Assembly (NCBI GenBank): GCA_023101885.1
Contig: JALPQD010000142.1
Coordinates: 1,216,125-1,280,124, forward strand
Direction of reading: 5' to 3'
DNA: 64,000 nucleotides
DNA from: Typhlomys cinereus
Lineage: Eukaryota > Chordata > Mammalia > Rodentia > Platacanthomyidae
The position numbers and the translations under genes were made by a program. The notes below the pieces were generated by a model, which was not told the origin of the DNA, made no database searches, and saw nothing but the letters and a program-made list of their open reading frames with translations. Of the stretch, positions 23,927 to 36,098 are shown piece after piece (positions within the stretch are counted from its first letter, which is position 1; the number at the start of each line of letters is the position of its first letter).

Positions 23927-23983
<57 letters not shown>
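23920..23983. repeat. (TG)n(TA)n microsatellite
   Basis: A short TG run leads into about 20 TA repeats. Confidence 0.97.
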
Positions 23984-23984
<1 letters not shown>

Positions 23985-23999
23985 GAAAATAGAGATAGC

Positions 24000-24290
24000 A
24001 ACAGATATTTTCACACTGACACTCCTAGAAGCCAAGAGGTTGAAACAACCAAACTGTCCATTAGTAGATGAATAAATAAGCACCGTATTGTATGTAGGAC
24101 AAAAGAGGACATTATTCAGTCATAAAGAAGAACAAATGGTACAGCATGATGGGCTTTGAAACAATGCTAAGTGGAAGAAGTCAGTCACAGGACAAATGGT
24201 GTATGAGTCCATTCATATGAGGCAACCAATCTAGGCAAACTGAGAGACAGAAAATGCAAAAGTGATCACCAGGTGATATAGTTCCAGGCT
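24000..24290 (+). mobile_element. Ancient LINE-1 ORF2 3' end fragment
   Basis: The order gaaacaaccaaactgtccat - tagatgaataaata - attattcagtcataaagaag - tgctaagtggaagaagtcag matches the ORF2 C-terminus of ancient mammalian L1 (the segment for a 'YSAIKK' type sequence). The frame is decayed. Confidence 0.65.
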
Positions 24291-24575
24291 GGTAGTGCTG
24301 CTGGGGAAGGTTGTGGAACTTTTAAGAGATGATTTCTTGCTAGAGGAAATATTTCACTGAGAAGCAGGCTATGGGGTTTTATAGCCCGGTGTGATTTCCT
24401 GTTCTCTCTCTGCTTCCTGAGTGTGGCTGCAGTGTGAACCAGCCTGATATCTCCTACTATCCTCATGTTGTCCCCTCCATGACGAACTCTATGCCACTGG
24501 AACTGTATGCCAGAATAAACCCTTTCTCTTTAGAGTTGTTTTGGCAATAACAACAAAGAGTAACTGAAACACTAG
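24291..24575 (+). mobile_element. LTR-like repeat with AATAAACC end (MaLR-type?)
   Basis: It ends gaataaaccctttctctttagagttg ... agtaactgaaac, a motif shared with 57285-57705 and 58060-58185 and, reversed, with 50130-50505 and 51095-51395. The built-in polyadenylation signal near the end suggests a non-autonomous LTR. The family assignment is a guess. Confidence 0.45.
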
Positions 24576-24900
24576 ATATTAGAGTTTAGTTTCCAAACGT
24601 TTCCCCCAAAGCTCATGTATTAAAGGCTTGGTCCTCAAAGTAGCAGTGAGCAGTGGTTGGACTTTTGGGACATAACGGATCATGAGAGCTCTAAGCTCAT
24701 CAGTGGATGATGTTATTTGTGCATTCGTAATGTAATGCATCAATGGAGGTTGCTGAAACCTTAAGATAAGGGGCATCGTTGGAGGAAGAATAGGAGTGAG
24801 TCCCTGAGGGGCGAACTTTGTTACTGGCTCCTCCTCACTGTCTTCTTTTCGGTCTGCATCAGGGGAGCACCTTCATGTTAACATTGGAGATGATGAAATG
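24576..24900 (+). mobile_element. Old MaLR/MLT-type LTR fragment
   Basis: ttcccccaaagctcatgtat ... ggcttggtcctcaa ... ggatcatgagagctctaagc ... gaaccttaa follows the order of an old mammalian MaLR LTR. Similarity is by eye only. Confidence 0.4.
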
Positions 24901-26160
24901 CTTTGGCAATAGATAATATAAGCATTTTCAACAATACACAATTATTCATCTACAAATCATTAAGTGATATCTACATTATGCATATTTTATCACAATAAAA
25001 AATTTTTATGGGGTGGAGATTAGGAAAAAAACCGGGTCTAAAGAAAGTCCCCTGGTCAGGAAAGGGAATAATGGAAGAAAGACCAAAAACCCTGCCTTAG
25101 AGTGGAGATATGAACTGGGTCCTTCAGGTCAGCTAGAACAATTGCCCAAACTAAAAAAAAAAATTATCAAAAGAGGTAGCAATGTTAATACAGTTTTTTT
25201 AAAAGCTGAATCATTTGTGAAAATCAAGAGAAATTAAATCCTTGGACATAGATTGTGGGATTCAGATCCAGCTACCCTGTTTGCTCATAAATCACTGGCA
25301 GCATGACCTTTCTAGTCCAGTTTTAACTAGGAGAAGATGTTGTGTACCCATCAAGTAGCTTATCATTCCCCTGCAGATAATATGCATTATCTCCCCCTTT
25401 AATATCACAAAGCTGTAAATGATTCTTGCAAATCAATTAAAATTTATGGTGTGACTCACTGTAAAAATGTTTCCTCAATTAAGCAAAGGGAGTGCAGTTC
25501 AGATCATAAATGCTCGTTATGGTTTTTATGCCTGCTGCTGGTCTTCTGTTTGCCTTGGGTGGAATGCATTCATCATTTGCAGCTTTTGAGATCATCTTTG
25601 AAGCCAGGTTTCCGGTGTGTTCCTCAGACACTGTTAGCAATGTACTATGGTTCACTATGGAATTGTTGCAGAATGCCAAACAGATATAACAATAACCACA
25701 TCCTATCTATCTTTAGATGACTCCCATAATTTATATGTCTAACTGGGATCACTCTGCAAACTTCACAATTCCATAACTGGTTGCTCACTACACATCTGCA
25801 TCACCTTGGATGTGTAATGATGTTTCCAGGTCAGAGGGTTCGTGTCATCTTCGTCTCAGGCAGACCTCTGAGACCTGTGTAGCTATCCAAGTGCTTTGGC
25901 ATGGCATACAATCTCTTTCTTTTCTAAAGCCCCCTCCTATAAGGTACAATATCCCCATCTCAAAAGTCAAGAAACTGAGGCCAGACTAAAGAATGTATGT
26001 GAAGAAGAAAATACTAAAAAGGCTGGGAAAGAGATGCAAAACCGATTTCATTTTTGTTCCCTGCATGTACTTGCTTCCCTTAAAGAGGATCTAAATAATG
26101 TTGCCAAGGAGCGGGGCGGGGGGTGTTTCTATTTCCTTATCTCTGTCTCCATCTCCATCT
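24901..26160. other. Intronic sequence, little recognised
   Basis: A possible MIR fragment sits near 25945-26000 (tccccatctc ... gaaactgaggcca). Otherwise no repeat or exon is named. Confidence 0.4.
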
Positions 26161-26197
26161 CTGTCTGTCTCTCTCTCTCCATCTATCTATTTCTCCC

Positions 26198-26204
<7 letters not shown>

Positions 26205-26271
<67 letters not shown>
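26205..26271. repeat. (TC)n microsatellite
   Basis: A pure TC run, preceded from about 26135 by imperfect CT-rich sequence. It makes Leu-Ser ORFs on the plus strand. Confidence 0.98.
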
Positions 26272-26274
<3 letters not shown>

Positions 26275-26907
26275 TTTCCTGGCTTGGAAGTTTGTCAAAC
26301 CATGTCAGCTACAGATGTGGGAATCCTGCCACCTGGGATTTCACCTGGACTCGAGTGAGGGGTGCACCCACTTGTCCTAACAGGCTGTGATTTCATCACT
26401 CATTTCCTTGATGTTATCAGAGCTTGATTCCCTGCACAAAGATGACTCACAACCTTGCTCATCTACCAGAGGGGAGCTCTTAGTTTTTGGTTGGTTTTCA
26501 ATTTCTGTCTCTCTTTAAGGGCTTCTCATGTCAATGCCCAAATTGCTTCAGGCAATGGTATTTATTCTGCAATTTTATCCTCAGGAGTCAAAAACCATGG
26601 TGCTATGTACTACATACATATTTATGCACGTATTCATTAGTGCCATAAGACTTCAGGATTATCTATTATATTAAATATACTCTGGGTACATTTACTTTAA
26701 AAGTAAAATTTTTAAAAAAAATCACTTAGCTGTGTCTACGACTTGAGCGCTTTGCAGACAGAGGTCCAGGAAACGCTGAGACAGTTTCCACCCTCACTAC
26801 TGCAGCCTAATGAGGGATCCAGCGATTACAAGAGCACTCACGAGCACAGTCACAATTACAGTGTGACTGTACAGGGGTGCCGTGTGTGCACAGGGAAGTG
26901 GTTGGTT

Positions 26908-27030
26908 GTAGAATTGTAATTCTATTTTATGTAAAAAGCTGTTTTACTAGTACTTAAATTTGAATGTTGTCTTTATTTGAGCTACAATGAAAATTTTGTT
27001 AGATGAGGTCCTGTGTCTACTTTTATTCTT
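26908..27030 (+). repeat. 123-bp direct repeat, copy A
   Basis: Pairs with 28309-28431 with about six differences. It does not resemble the SINEs or LINEs here. The spacing between copies is 1.28 kb. Confidence 0.85.
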
Positions 27031-28308
27031 CAACTTACTACTTACTACTTACTTTGATTTTTCTTTCTTTTGTGTGCTAAACTTTATCTTTCATAGTTGA
27101 TATGTTCAAATACTTTTGTTAGCATGCAATAATAAGTTTTCACAAATATTACTCCATGTCTTTCCTTTACTCAAAAAGCAAACTTCTCCAAAAAGTGGGA
27201 TGTCTTTATCAACTCTTTATTCCTTTCTTTGTACACACTCTTCTATTCATAATCCAGCTTCTTTCTCGATATGCCAACATTGCATACTGACTGCTCTGAC
27301 TTCAGTTCCTCTTTGCTTTGTTCCTACCTGTCTGACAGCTCTTTTTGTATGTTCACTTTTCACTATCCCACTAGTAAATGCAGACTTCCCTTACAGTTTG
27401 GTTTCTAACTCTTCTCATATTATGCATCCCTGGTTGATATATTCATTCATGATTCTGACTAAATGATGTTGATATGTTCAATTGATGACTCTATGCCTAC
27501 TACATACATGGCTTCATAGATTTATATCACAAACTAGTTTTCTTCCCTATCTTAGAAACTATTGTCTATCTTCCAAGCCTTTCATTTTTCACATTCTAAA
27601 TGTGCCTCTGACTCAACATATCTATAGCCAAAGTTATGCTTTTTCTTCCTAGAGCTCCTAAATTCCTTATCTTGGAGAATGAGGCCACTATGTGCTCAGT
27701 TTTCCAGACTTCTTTTGACACTTCCCTCTTTCATCATGTACATCCAGACCCCTCCCTTGTCTAATCCAGGTTACCTCATGGGTCTCACCAACATATTTCC
27801 ATCACCAGCAACTTAATTTGTAGTGTAATTACTTCTGCCCAGAAGACAGTAATAATTTCTAGCTCGTGTGTTCATCTCCTCTTTCCTTCTTTGAATTTAT
27901 TCTCACAGTGGCACAATGAGCCTCTATATTACAAATGTGCACACAATATGTATCTTATATCTATGTTTTGATGTCAGCTGCCTCCCGTTGCTGGTCTGTT
28001 AGGTGAGCCTGAAATGCCCTTTGCATGGTGACCTTCTCTTGTCTGGCTGGCCCGATCTACTTGCTCCTTCCCTCTGAGCATGCCTGTTACACTGACTTTC
28101 ATGTGGTTCCTTGATTTTGTTGTGTTTCTTCCCTCCATGTGGATTTTCACAGGTTCCTCTTTCTACCTATGCAGCTAATTATCCACCCCGTGGACTAGAG
28201 AATTTATACTCATTTTACAACCTAGCTCTACCATAATTGGTCTGCCATCCCTTTACTTAGGAAGGTTTCCCTTTATCTGGCAGATCAGGTCAAATTTAAT
28301 AAGCTCTT
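27031..28308. other. Segment between the two 123-bp repeats
   Basis: Pyrimidine-rich on the plus strand. One open stretch at 27116-27466 (116 codons) has no recognised domain. No LTR, SINE or LINE feature is seen. Confidence 0.4.
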
Positions 28309-28431
28309 GTAGAACTGTAATTCTATTTTATGTACAGAGCTGTTTTACTAGTACTTAAATTTGAATGATGTCTTTATTTGAGCTACAATGCAAATTTTGT
28401 TAGATGAGGTCCTGTGTCTACTTTTGTTCTT
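28309..28431 (+). repeat. 123-bp direct repeat, copy B
   Basis: Starts gtagaactgtaattctattt and ends ctacttttgttctt. The flanks on both sides differ from copy A. Confidence 0.85.
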
Positions 28432-29566
28432 CTCTGTCTCTTTAGTGCACTCTGCCATGTCAATCATATGGCAGGAAAATGGATGAATGGAGAAGCTTGT
28501 GAGTTATGACAGGAAGATGAAGAAGAAATTGATTGAGTAAAGATGAGAGGAAAGAGTTTTCTAGCCAAAAGGAATCAGACTGTCTGGAGACCTGAGAGTA
28601 AGGGAAACTCTCAGATAGTCAAGAAGAAAGTACTTTTATTGCGATCAGAGAGAAAACAAAGGATTGGCAGTATTCAAACTGTGGATGGTTATTTAACCAT
28701 GGTAAGAATTTAGGCTATTCTAGTGTGGACAGTTGGAAACACTTAGAGTACATCCTATAAATATGAAATAACTTAGAGGGATCTGAACACTAACAGTATC
28801 AGAAATGGTGGTGGTTAGAGTAAGAATGGTAGCATTGGAAATGAAAGATAATCGGTTTAGAAGATATATCAGGCCAATGTCTATCAAACGATATGTCACA
28901 AGCATTCATGTGTTGGAAAATGGTCATGTGTGCTGGTGTTTAAGTCTTTAGTAAGTTTGTGAAGTGTTTGGTTGATAGCCTGGGATCAACCATGGTTAGA
29001 TAATTTATTCCAAGGATAGGCAAATACTACAAACTAGGTTTTCTTTCCTCTGGTTGTGAAGCATTCATATTACACACACATACTGACTAGATCATGACAC
29101 AGAAGGTGTTTCTTTAAGTCATAATAAAATATTTTTGAACAAGCATGATTTAGGAAGTAGAATTAGAGGACTTGGTGATTGCGCTAATTCTTTGAGGATC
29201 TGAGATGAGTTTAGAATTAATCATAGATTCTAGCTTGATGAGATGAGTGGAAAGGATGTCATTTCCTGAGATAGGAATAATGCAGTGCTTCAAGGGGTAA
29301 GGAACTCTGTTTGGGCATGTCTGGCTTTGGGTGTCTGTATGATATCCAAGTTAGGCTGTCCTGAGGGTAGTTAGTGACCTGGATCTGGGCTTAGAGAAAG
29401 ATCTGATGAAACAAGTTCAGATAGCAAGTACATTGGTGATAAAATGGTAGTAGAACCTATCAGAAGAGATCAAGATCATCCTCATAAGAGTATAAAGCAC
29501 AAGGAAGGGCTCATGAAGAGCTCTGGAAAGACTGGAAGGTTAGGTAAGGAGAAAAAGGCTTTAATC
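28432..29566. other. Intronic sequence, nothing recognised
   Basis: Purine-rich in places. No splice-framed exon or known repeat. Confidence 0.4.
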
Positions 29567-29581
29567 AAAAGGTGCTCAAGG

Positions 29582-30253
29582 TGACATCCAATACCCATCA
29601 GGATGGAGCCAGCGGTCCAGGAACAGCAAAACTGGAAGAAGAAGAAAAAAAGAATAACAAACCATAATTCAGATCATCAGAGACCCTACATTAATCACCA
29701 GGAATCAGGCCAGCCTATCTCCCCCCATACTAAAGCTCAGGGAGATTTGCGGAAGAGGGGGGCGGTAAGATTGTAAGAGCCTAAAGATGGGGAGGAGCAA
29801 CAATATGCAAGATACTACACACACGTTAGGGCCGAAGTAATCATAATAGGACTTTGCATGACCTGCGCAATGACCAACATGTCATTAACCCCCCAAAGTC
29901 TAGCATGGATCACAGGCTCTAAGATCCTTAGAGGCAAGGGATTAACAGCCACAATAGTATTCCTATTCTAAAGGGGAACACAAAAAAAGAGCTCTAGGCA
30001 ATGCTACTGAGTCCCTGCACTGCATCAGAGAGGAGGACCCAGAGGGAAATTTGACATGCACACTAAAGGATGCTCCAGGAATAGGGGGGGGAGGGGAGGG
30101 AGCACTAGGAGAAAGGGAGGGAGGGGGAAAGGAAGGGGAATAGGGGGGAGGGAGCAAGGGGATACAGGGAGGGGTGGAGGGAGGGAGAGGAATGGGGTAC
30201 CTATCAAATTTGTATAAAAATTGTTAATAAAAAAGTTATCTCACCCTAAAAAA
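29582..30253 (+). mobile_element. 5'-truncated young LINE-1 (3'UTR only)
   Basis: Plus-strand copy of the same 3'UTR subfamily as 4056-5052, flanked by a perfect 15-bp duplication aaaaggtgctcaagg (29567-29581 and 30254-30268). The G-rich tract is at about 30083-30200. An AATAAA occurs at about 30231, followed by about 20 more bases before the poly(A), unlike the copy at 4056. Confidence 0.92.
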
Positions 30254-30312
30254 AAAAGGTGCTCAAGGAAGATGGGCTAGTGACATGGAAGCAAGACAGA
30301 AGAGTGAGGTTC

Positions 30313-30330
30313 AAAGAAAGAGAGAAAGAG

Positions 30331-30361
<31 letters not shown>

Positions 30362-30371
30362 GAGACAGAAA
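30313..30371. repeat. (GAAAGA)n purine microsatellite
   Basis: Mixed gagaaa/gaga units just downstream of the L1 insertion. Confidence 0.9.
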
Positions 30372-30744
30372 GAATGTCTATGAGTATAAAAACTAAGAAT
30401 TAAGAGTTACAAGGGAATTGGCTTTCCACTTGTAAGTGGAAGCAAGAACATTTTCACATTTCAAGTGACTGGGTTTAAATGATAAGTAGTAAGAAAACAA
30501 AATGATCTCATCAAATTTAGTAGTGCATTTGTCCCCATGGACACAGTTCATCTTGTCACTGAAGCCATGAGCTAGAACAGTCACAAGAGCCCTAGCAGAG
30601 TCATGGGTAGGTTCACACCACTCCTTCTTTTTTCTGGCTATTATGTTTATTTATCCTGTTTAGGTGGAAGAAATGATGGTACTCTGAGTACTTCTTTTAT
30701 CTTTGTGATTACTTTGAAGAGGGGTTAAGGTTTATTAATGGTTT

Positions 30745-30925
30745 AGTGAGATGGCTCAGAGGGCAAAGAGCCCTGTGTGGAAGCCTGGTGATGTGAGTTC
30801 CCTCTCTGGGTCCCACAAAAGTTATAGGTGAGAACTGATTCCCACGAGTTGTCCTCTGACCTCTGCATGCATGGAGTACCATGTACACACCATCCCCACC
30901 CCACTAAATAGATAAACGAACCTTA
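30745..30925 (+). mobile_element. B2-like SINE
   Basis: Head gtgagatggctcagagggc and a B-box-like gatgtgagttccctctctggg, then ttgtcctctgacctctgcatg, a phrase of B2-like and B4-like SINE bodies. It ends with an A-rich stretch (actaaatagataaacgaacc). Confidence 0.7.
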
Positions 30926-32440
30926 AAAACTCTCTTATTCACATTTAAATAAGGACTAGGTTGTTCCAGAGCGAGGCTATTGGTTTGTAAGATACATAGT
31001 GCCGGAGCTCCTGTGCAATGTCAACAAGAACCAACCGCACTTGAATGCTTGGTGAGCATCACTGTGTTACAAGTTTTATAGGAAGTTTGTTTTTTGAGGG
31101 AGAAGTTAGGTTAGTATCATTTTACAGATGAAGAATCTGAGTCCCTGAGTGGTTGTGTAATGGAGAAACCAGGCCATACAGCTCAGCTGTTTTACTCTCA
31201 GCCTGTGTGGCAGATTCCTTTGTTGCCCTTGAGGCTCGCCTGCGACGGATGGTACAGGCTCTCGAAAGCCTTTACTGTGCTCAGAACCAACACATGATGA
31301 AAGCATGAAGTCTCTCTATAAAGGTTTTTTTTTCCCCCATGCTGGCTATAAAAGCAATTCACACTGCCATTATAGAAAATGTGTGAGGCACAGAAGTATT
31401 GCAAGACACAAGCTAAGTCACTCTTGGTGAATTTTTAACACAAGCTCGAATGTCTTATAAAATGCAGGGATCAGATTTTTATAACTTCCTTGGAGGAGAG
31501 GGAAAACCACTGCGGGAACACAGTAATAAACGCTTCCTTCAGAAAAGGCAATGACTTACCTCTTCAGAAACGTCATGGGTATGTTTAATCTAAGGGAATT
31601 CACTGTTCCTGGCAGATCGTGAACAAGTGCCCTGGGAGGGATGGAGGAGAGGTGACAGCCTCTCCTCCAGGGGTCTCTGCACATCTTATAGGAGAGTTCA
31701 ATGCTAAAGACTCTGAAGGACTTGAAGGGTAGGTTTGGCTTTCAGCTCACGTGTTTGACTGCAGACCTGAAGCTCTGTGTTTTTATGTTCAATTTCAGTA
31801 CCATGCTAAAAGTCACGTGGATTTCTTTTTTCTATGTATTGAGTGCAGGAAACATTTTTCTTGCTGCATTTTAGGGAATGTAGAGTTCTTTTCTGGAGTT
31901 CATGGATTCATTTATTTATTCAACATGCGAGTCTCCCCTTTTAGGGTGAGCAGAAGTGGAGATACAAAGGTGTGGCTATGAGATCATGGCATAGTAGGTT
32001 TGCCAGGACCATTCCTGAATAGGAAGCAGAGACTATGCTACTATGACAAGGGATACTTAGATAGGAAAAGGGCTCAAAATGTCCTCTTAGACAATATAAT
32101 GGTAGTGTTGGAAAATTAAATCAGTTCATAGGTAAATTCCAACCTGGGAGATATAGTCTATTAGTGCTGAAATGATCTTTAGCTCTATCACAGATATAAC
32201 TGCAGGAGTCTATTTTTCAAACTCTGTGGATTTTAGCAGATATTTTCAAGATAATATTTAAGGAATAATGATAATTTAACATTGATTAAAGATGGCTTTT
32301 TTCCCCCCACAGATCCTGGGTCGACTTTATGGGTGTATATCCCATGCGGTCATATGTTCAGAAGCAGCCCGGAGCTAAGCTTATATCTGCTGTCATCATT
32401 TCATTATTCTTAATAATTTTATAATGAAGGATTCTCAGGG
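30926..32440. other. Intronic sequence with a MIR fragment
   Basis: Around 31110-31190, cattttacagatgaagaatctgag followed by tgtaatggagaaaccaggcc fits the MIR core, an ancient tRNA-derived SINE. The rest is unrecognised. Confidence 0.45.
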
Positions 32441-32633
32441 CCTGGAGAGATGGCTCAGAGCAATCAGAAGGTCCTGAGTTCAGATCCCAGGTCCCAGGTA
32501 AAAATGCCAAGTGGAAACAGTGGCCTCCACTTCCTGTCCTAGTGGGTGAAGCCTGGGAGATAAAAAGAGTAAAGCAAAAAGGAGATAGAAACAATCCAGA
32601 AGTCAACCTTGGTCCTCAACACAGTGCTTTCTG

Positions 32634-32669
<36 letters not shown>

Positions 32670-32720
32670 ACACACGCGCACACGCGCACACACACACACA
32701 AATTAAATTAAATTAAATAG
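32441..32720 (+). mobile_element. tRNA-derived SINE with (CA)n tail
   Basis: ggcctggagagatggctcag, a B box at gagttcagatccc, the same body as 3540-3810 (gtggaaacagtggc), then (CA)n at 32634-32700 and an (attaa)n tail. The CA tract is part of the element's 3' region in every copy here. Confidence 0.88.
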
Positions 32721-33244
32721 TCAAAAATACAGTTAAAAAAGTGTCTCAGGTACTTATTTTGCATTGGGTACCCCAGATTTTGTAGTTAACCCTATGTATA
32801 AAGTTGTGTTCTCTGGACTTCGGATCAACTACCAACTCATTTATGTATATTTTTAGGTTATGTTGAATATTATAGAATATCTTTGAGTCTCACTTTCCAG
32901 TTTGATACCATGTTATAAAAACTACTACCTGAAATATATAAATGAACTAGAAGTTTCTACAAACACAGAGGCCATGAGGACATATGCAGAACTAAGCAGA
33001 ATAAAATGTAATAATCAGATGATTCCAAATTACCAGCACTATTGACTTCTGTTAGATTTAAAGAAAAAAAAAAAAAACAAATGGCACAGATAAGATCCTT
33101 TCCATGTTTTCTCCTTAGGCAGAAGTGTGTAATTCTCTCTTCACTCTTTACACACAGACTGTTCTCAGAGTTTCAGGTGCCTCCACCCATCCCTAGGGAA
33201 AGAAGCAAAGTGCTCGTGCCTCCCAGCCTGCATTCCTGTGATGA
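32721..33244. other. Intronic sequence, nothing recognised
   Basis: AT-rich. No repeat or exon is named. Confidence 0.4.
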
Positions 33245-33289
33245 GGTAGTAAGAAGCTGCATTTTCTCCCTAATTCCAAGTCACAGATA

Positions 33290-33541
33290 TCACAGTGATT
33301 TATCCATAAAGGCAAGCCAATAATCAACTTCAGAATATTTTTCCTCTAACGCATCTCCTGGCACAGGTCTGAACTGGTTCTGAATAAGTTGTTTCCACTG
33401 AGCTCCATTCTCTCCAGTCTGCATGATTTTACAGTGATGTTTTCCTGGAGAGAATTCAATTTGAATTTCCCTTAATAAAACCCATGACTGGCTCTTCTTG
33501 GCTATCATCGCTTGGAACTTCTCAAAGCATACAGGTGCCAA
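33290..33541 (-). other. Unidentified 83-codon open stretch
   Basis: The frame reads CFEKFQAMIAKKSQSW near its start and YSEVDYWL near its end, without low complexity and outside any repeat I recognise. It has no ATG at its 5' limit (a TGA lies just upstream), so it would have to be an exon or a pseudogene piece. I do not recognise it. In the second copy the frame is changed by single-base deletions. It lies on the AIG1 strand inside the presumed intron. Confidence 0.3.
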
Positions 33542-35424
33542 ACGTCAAGTTAAATCACTGAACACTGGAAGGAACATGTGTTCTTTCGAAGGGAGGTGGG
33601 GATTCTTGAAGGACCCTTGATGCTTTGATCATGGTTGGCTACAGGCAGAAGTCACACATTTGAAGTGGAAAGCAAGGAGTACTACTACCAGGAACCCTGA
33701 CACCCACAGCAGATGTCTTCTTCTATATTTTACAGAAATGCACTTCAGTTGATATTCTGACTCTCAAGTCTACTAGATGCTTATCTTCGGGATTGTAACC
33801 TGTGGGCTAGTGACCCCTGCTGTGATTGTGAATTACGTGGTCATCTGTTTTGCTCTTCATCATCCTTGTTTAATACAATGTGGTGTTCGCAAGTATTTCT
33901 GAGGCCTTATACTGCAACAAGGAGCTGTGCTTTTGGTCAGATAATCTACTGGCACTTGCCTTTACCTCTGAGAAAGGTTTCTTTCTTTTCTCACCCAAAA
34001 GACAGGTATGGGGCGTAAGTGGCAGGCCTCAGGTAGGAGCCTAAGAGTCATGAAGAGGACGGATGGGCTTTCTGACTTGAAGAGAGGTTCCAGTACCACA
34101 GCAAAATTGTCACAAGACTCAGCAGGGCACATGATGGCTGCAGAAGCTGAGGTATTTGCTCCTTTCTATAGTTCTTTCTTCATTTTCTCCTAGGGCATTC
34201 TGAAAGGATTAGCCTCGTCAGCCACATTGAGGGATTCCCAGTGTCTGCCCTCCTAGGCTGGAATTAAAGGTCGTCCACCATACTTACCTAGCAATTTATG
34301 TGGGTTTTGAGTGTGAGAACTTTGGTTCCTTTGCCTTTGTGGCAAAGGTTGAGACATCTCCCAGCCCTTGATTTTAATTCTTTTGAGTATACATTCAGAA
34401 GTAAGTTCCTGGATTTTAGGGTACTTCTGTTATTTTGAACATCCTCTATACTGTTCCATTAAGATTGTACCTGTTGATACTCCTACCTGTGGTACATACA
34501 CAAAAGTCTCCTTTCTCTACCTACTCATAACTGAACACACACAGGCACACAGTCTGCAGTCCAACAGGTTTGAGACAATATTTCATTATATTATAGTTTC
34601 AATCTATTCTTTTTGATTAATTAAGGTGAGCACTTTTTCATGTAACTGTTAGAAACTTCTGTGTCTTCTTTGAATAACAGAATAATAGGGTGCTTTCTAA
34701 TTTTGTGATATTTATTATTTTGTTATTAAGTTGCATGAGTTCTTTATATATTTTGGACTGCAATCACCCTTTATCAATTCACAGCTATTTTCTCACATTA
34801 TGCAATACCTTCACTTCATTGATTGCTTTGCTTGCTGGGCTGAAGCTTTTTAATCTGATGAAATCCTAGAGAATTTTTGCTTTTGGTGTCATAGCCAAGA
34901 ACACTATGAAGTATTTTCCCCATTTTTATCCTTAAAGATTTTTCAACAACAGGTCTTATATTTAGTGCTGTAATACATTTGGGTTGTTTTGTGTATGGTG
35001 AAAGATAGGGGTCTGATTTACCCTTCTCCATTTGGATATCCTGCTTTTGTTTCTCTTTTCTGCTGTTTTTGTATCTCACATTTCCTTTATTTCTGATCTA
35101 CTATTCTTATTTTCCTCTAACTTTGAGCTTACTTTGTTCTTTTATTTTAAGTCTGTTATATACACTTAGGAATTTTGTTTGAGATCTCCCTTCCCTTCCT
35201 TTTTATTTCTTTTATTCCTTTTTCCTTTCCCTTTTCTCATTTGCCTTTCCTTTTTCTTTCCCATTCCTTTTTCCTTTCTTTTCCGTTCTTTTCCTTTTTC
35301 AGATTTTATATTTCCCATTTCCTTCCTTTGACTTTATTCCCTTTCTTCCTTTGTCTTTTATCCCTCCCTCCCTTTCTTCCTCCCTCCCTTCCTAATCTCT
35401 TCCTTTTTAAAAAAAAAAATTGAG

Positions 35425-35530
35425 ATGGGTTCTCACTGGGTAGTTCTGGCTGGCCTCAAACTCACTCCTTTCCTTTCAGTTTCCCTACTGCTGAGATTAG
35501 AGGTATATATTACCACATCTAGCTACTTCT
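35425..35530 (-). mobile_element. B1 SINE fragment
   Basis: gagatgggttctcactgggtag ... ggcctcaaactcactcc ... ctgctgagattagaggtat is the antisense of a 7SL-derived B1 element. Its copy is at 39488-39598. Confidence 0.7.
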
Positions 35531-35775
35531 AGATTTTTTGATAATCATTTAAATAGAATATCTATTTATACTGTTTCTTGTTCAACCTATGTGTGTCCTT
35601 AAATATAAGTTACTTGCCTACAACATATAATTGAATCTTTTTAAAAAATACATTTAGCCATTTCAGTTGATGAGTTTAATCCATTTGTATTTCAGGTAAT
35701 TATTGGTAGGCGAGATCTTGCTATTGTAATTTGTTGACTTTTTGTGTATTTTGTACTACTTTTATTTCTCTTCCT

Positions 35776-35818
35776 GGTTTGAGGATTTTTTTTTATTTAT
35801 TCAATTATGCATGCGTGC

Positions 35819-35865
<47 letters not shown>

Positions 35866-36098
35866 ACCACAGGTGAATGTGGGAACCACCATGGACTGCC
35901 TCCACCTCCTCCTTGTTTACTCTGCCCCCCCCCCCCCCCCCCCCCCCCCGTTTACAGGCTCCGCCCTACCAGGACCAGAAACGCAGGCCACCCCTCTTCA
36001 GTCCAGGGTCTATGGGTGGGGTCTCAGATCTGAACTCAGGACCTTTTGCCTGCAAGGCAGAGGCTTAACTCCTGAGCCGCCTCTCCAGCCCCAAGGAT
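35776..36098 (-). mobile_element. tRNA-derived SINE with expanded GT and poly(C) tracts
   Basis: Minus-strand head ggctggagaggcggctcagg. The GT tract at 35821-35862 corresponds to the (CA)n tail, and a run of 25 C's at 35925-35949 replaces a unique stretch that reads tgggattcac in the copy at 53085. The run has grown inside the element. Confidence 0.85.

Noticed and set aside
26098..26390. Three overlapping Ser-Leu-rich ORFs on the plus strand
   Set aside because: They read through the (TC)n microsatellite in all frames; no gene.
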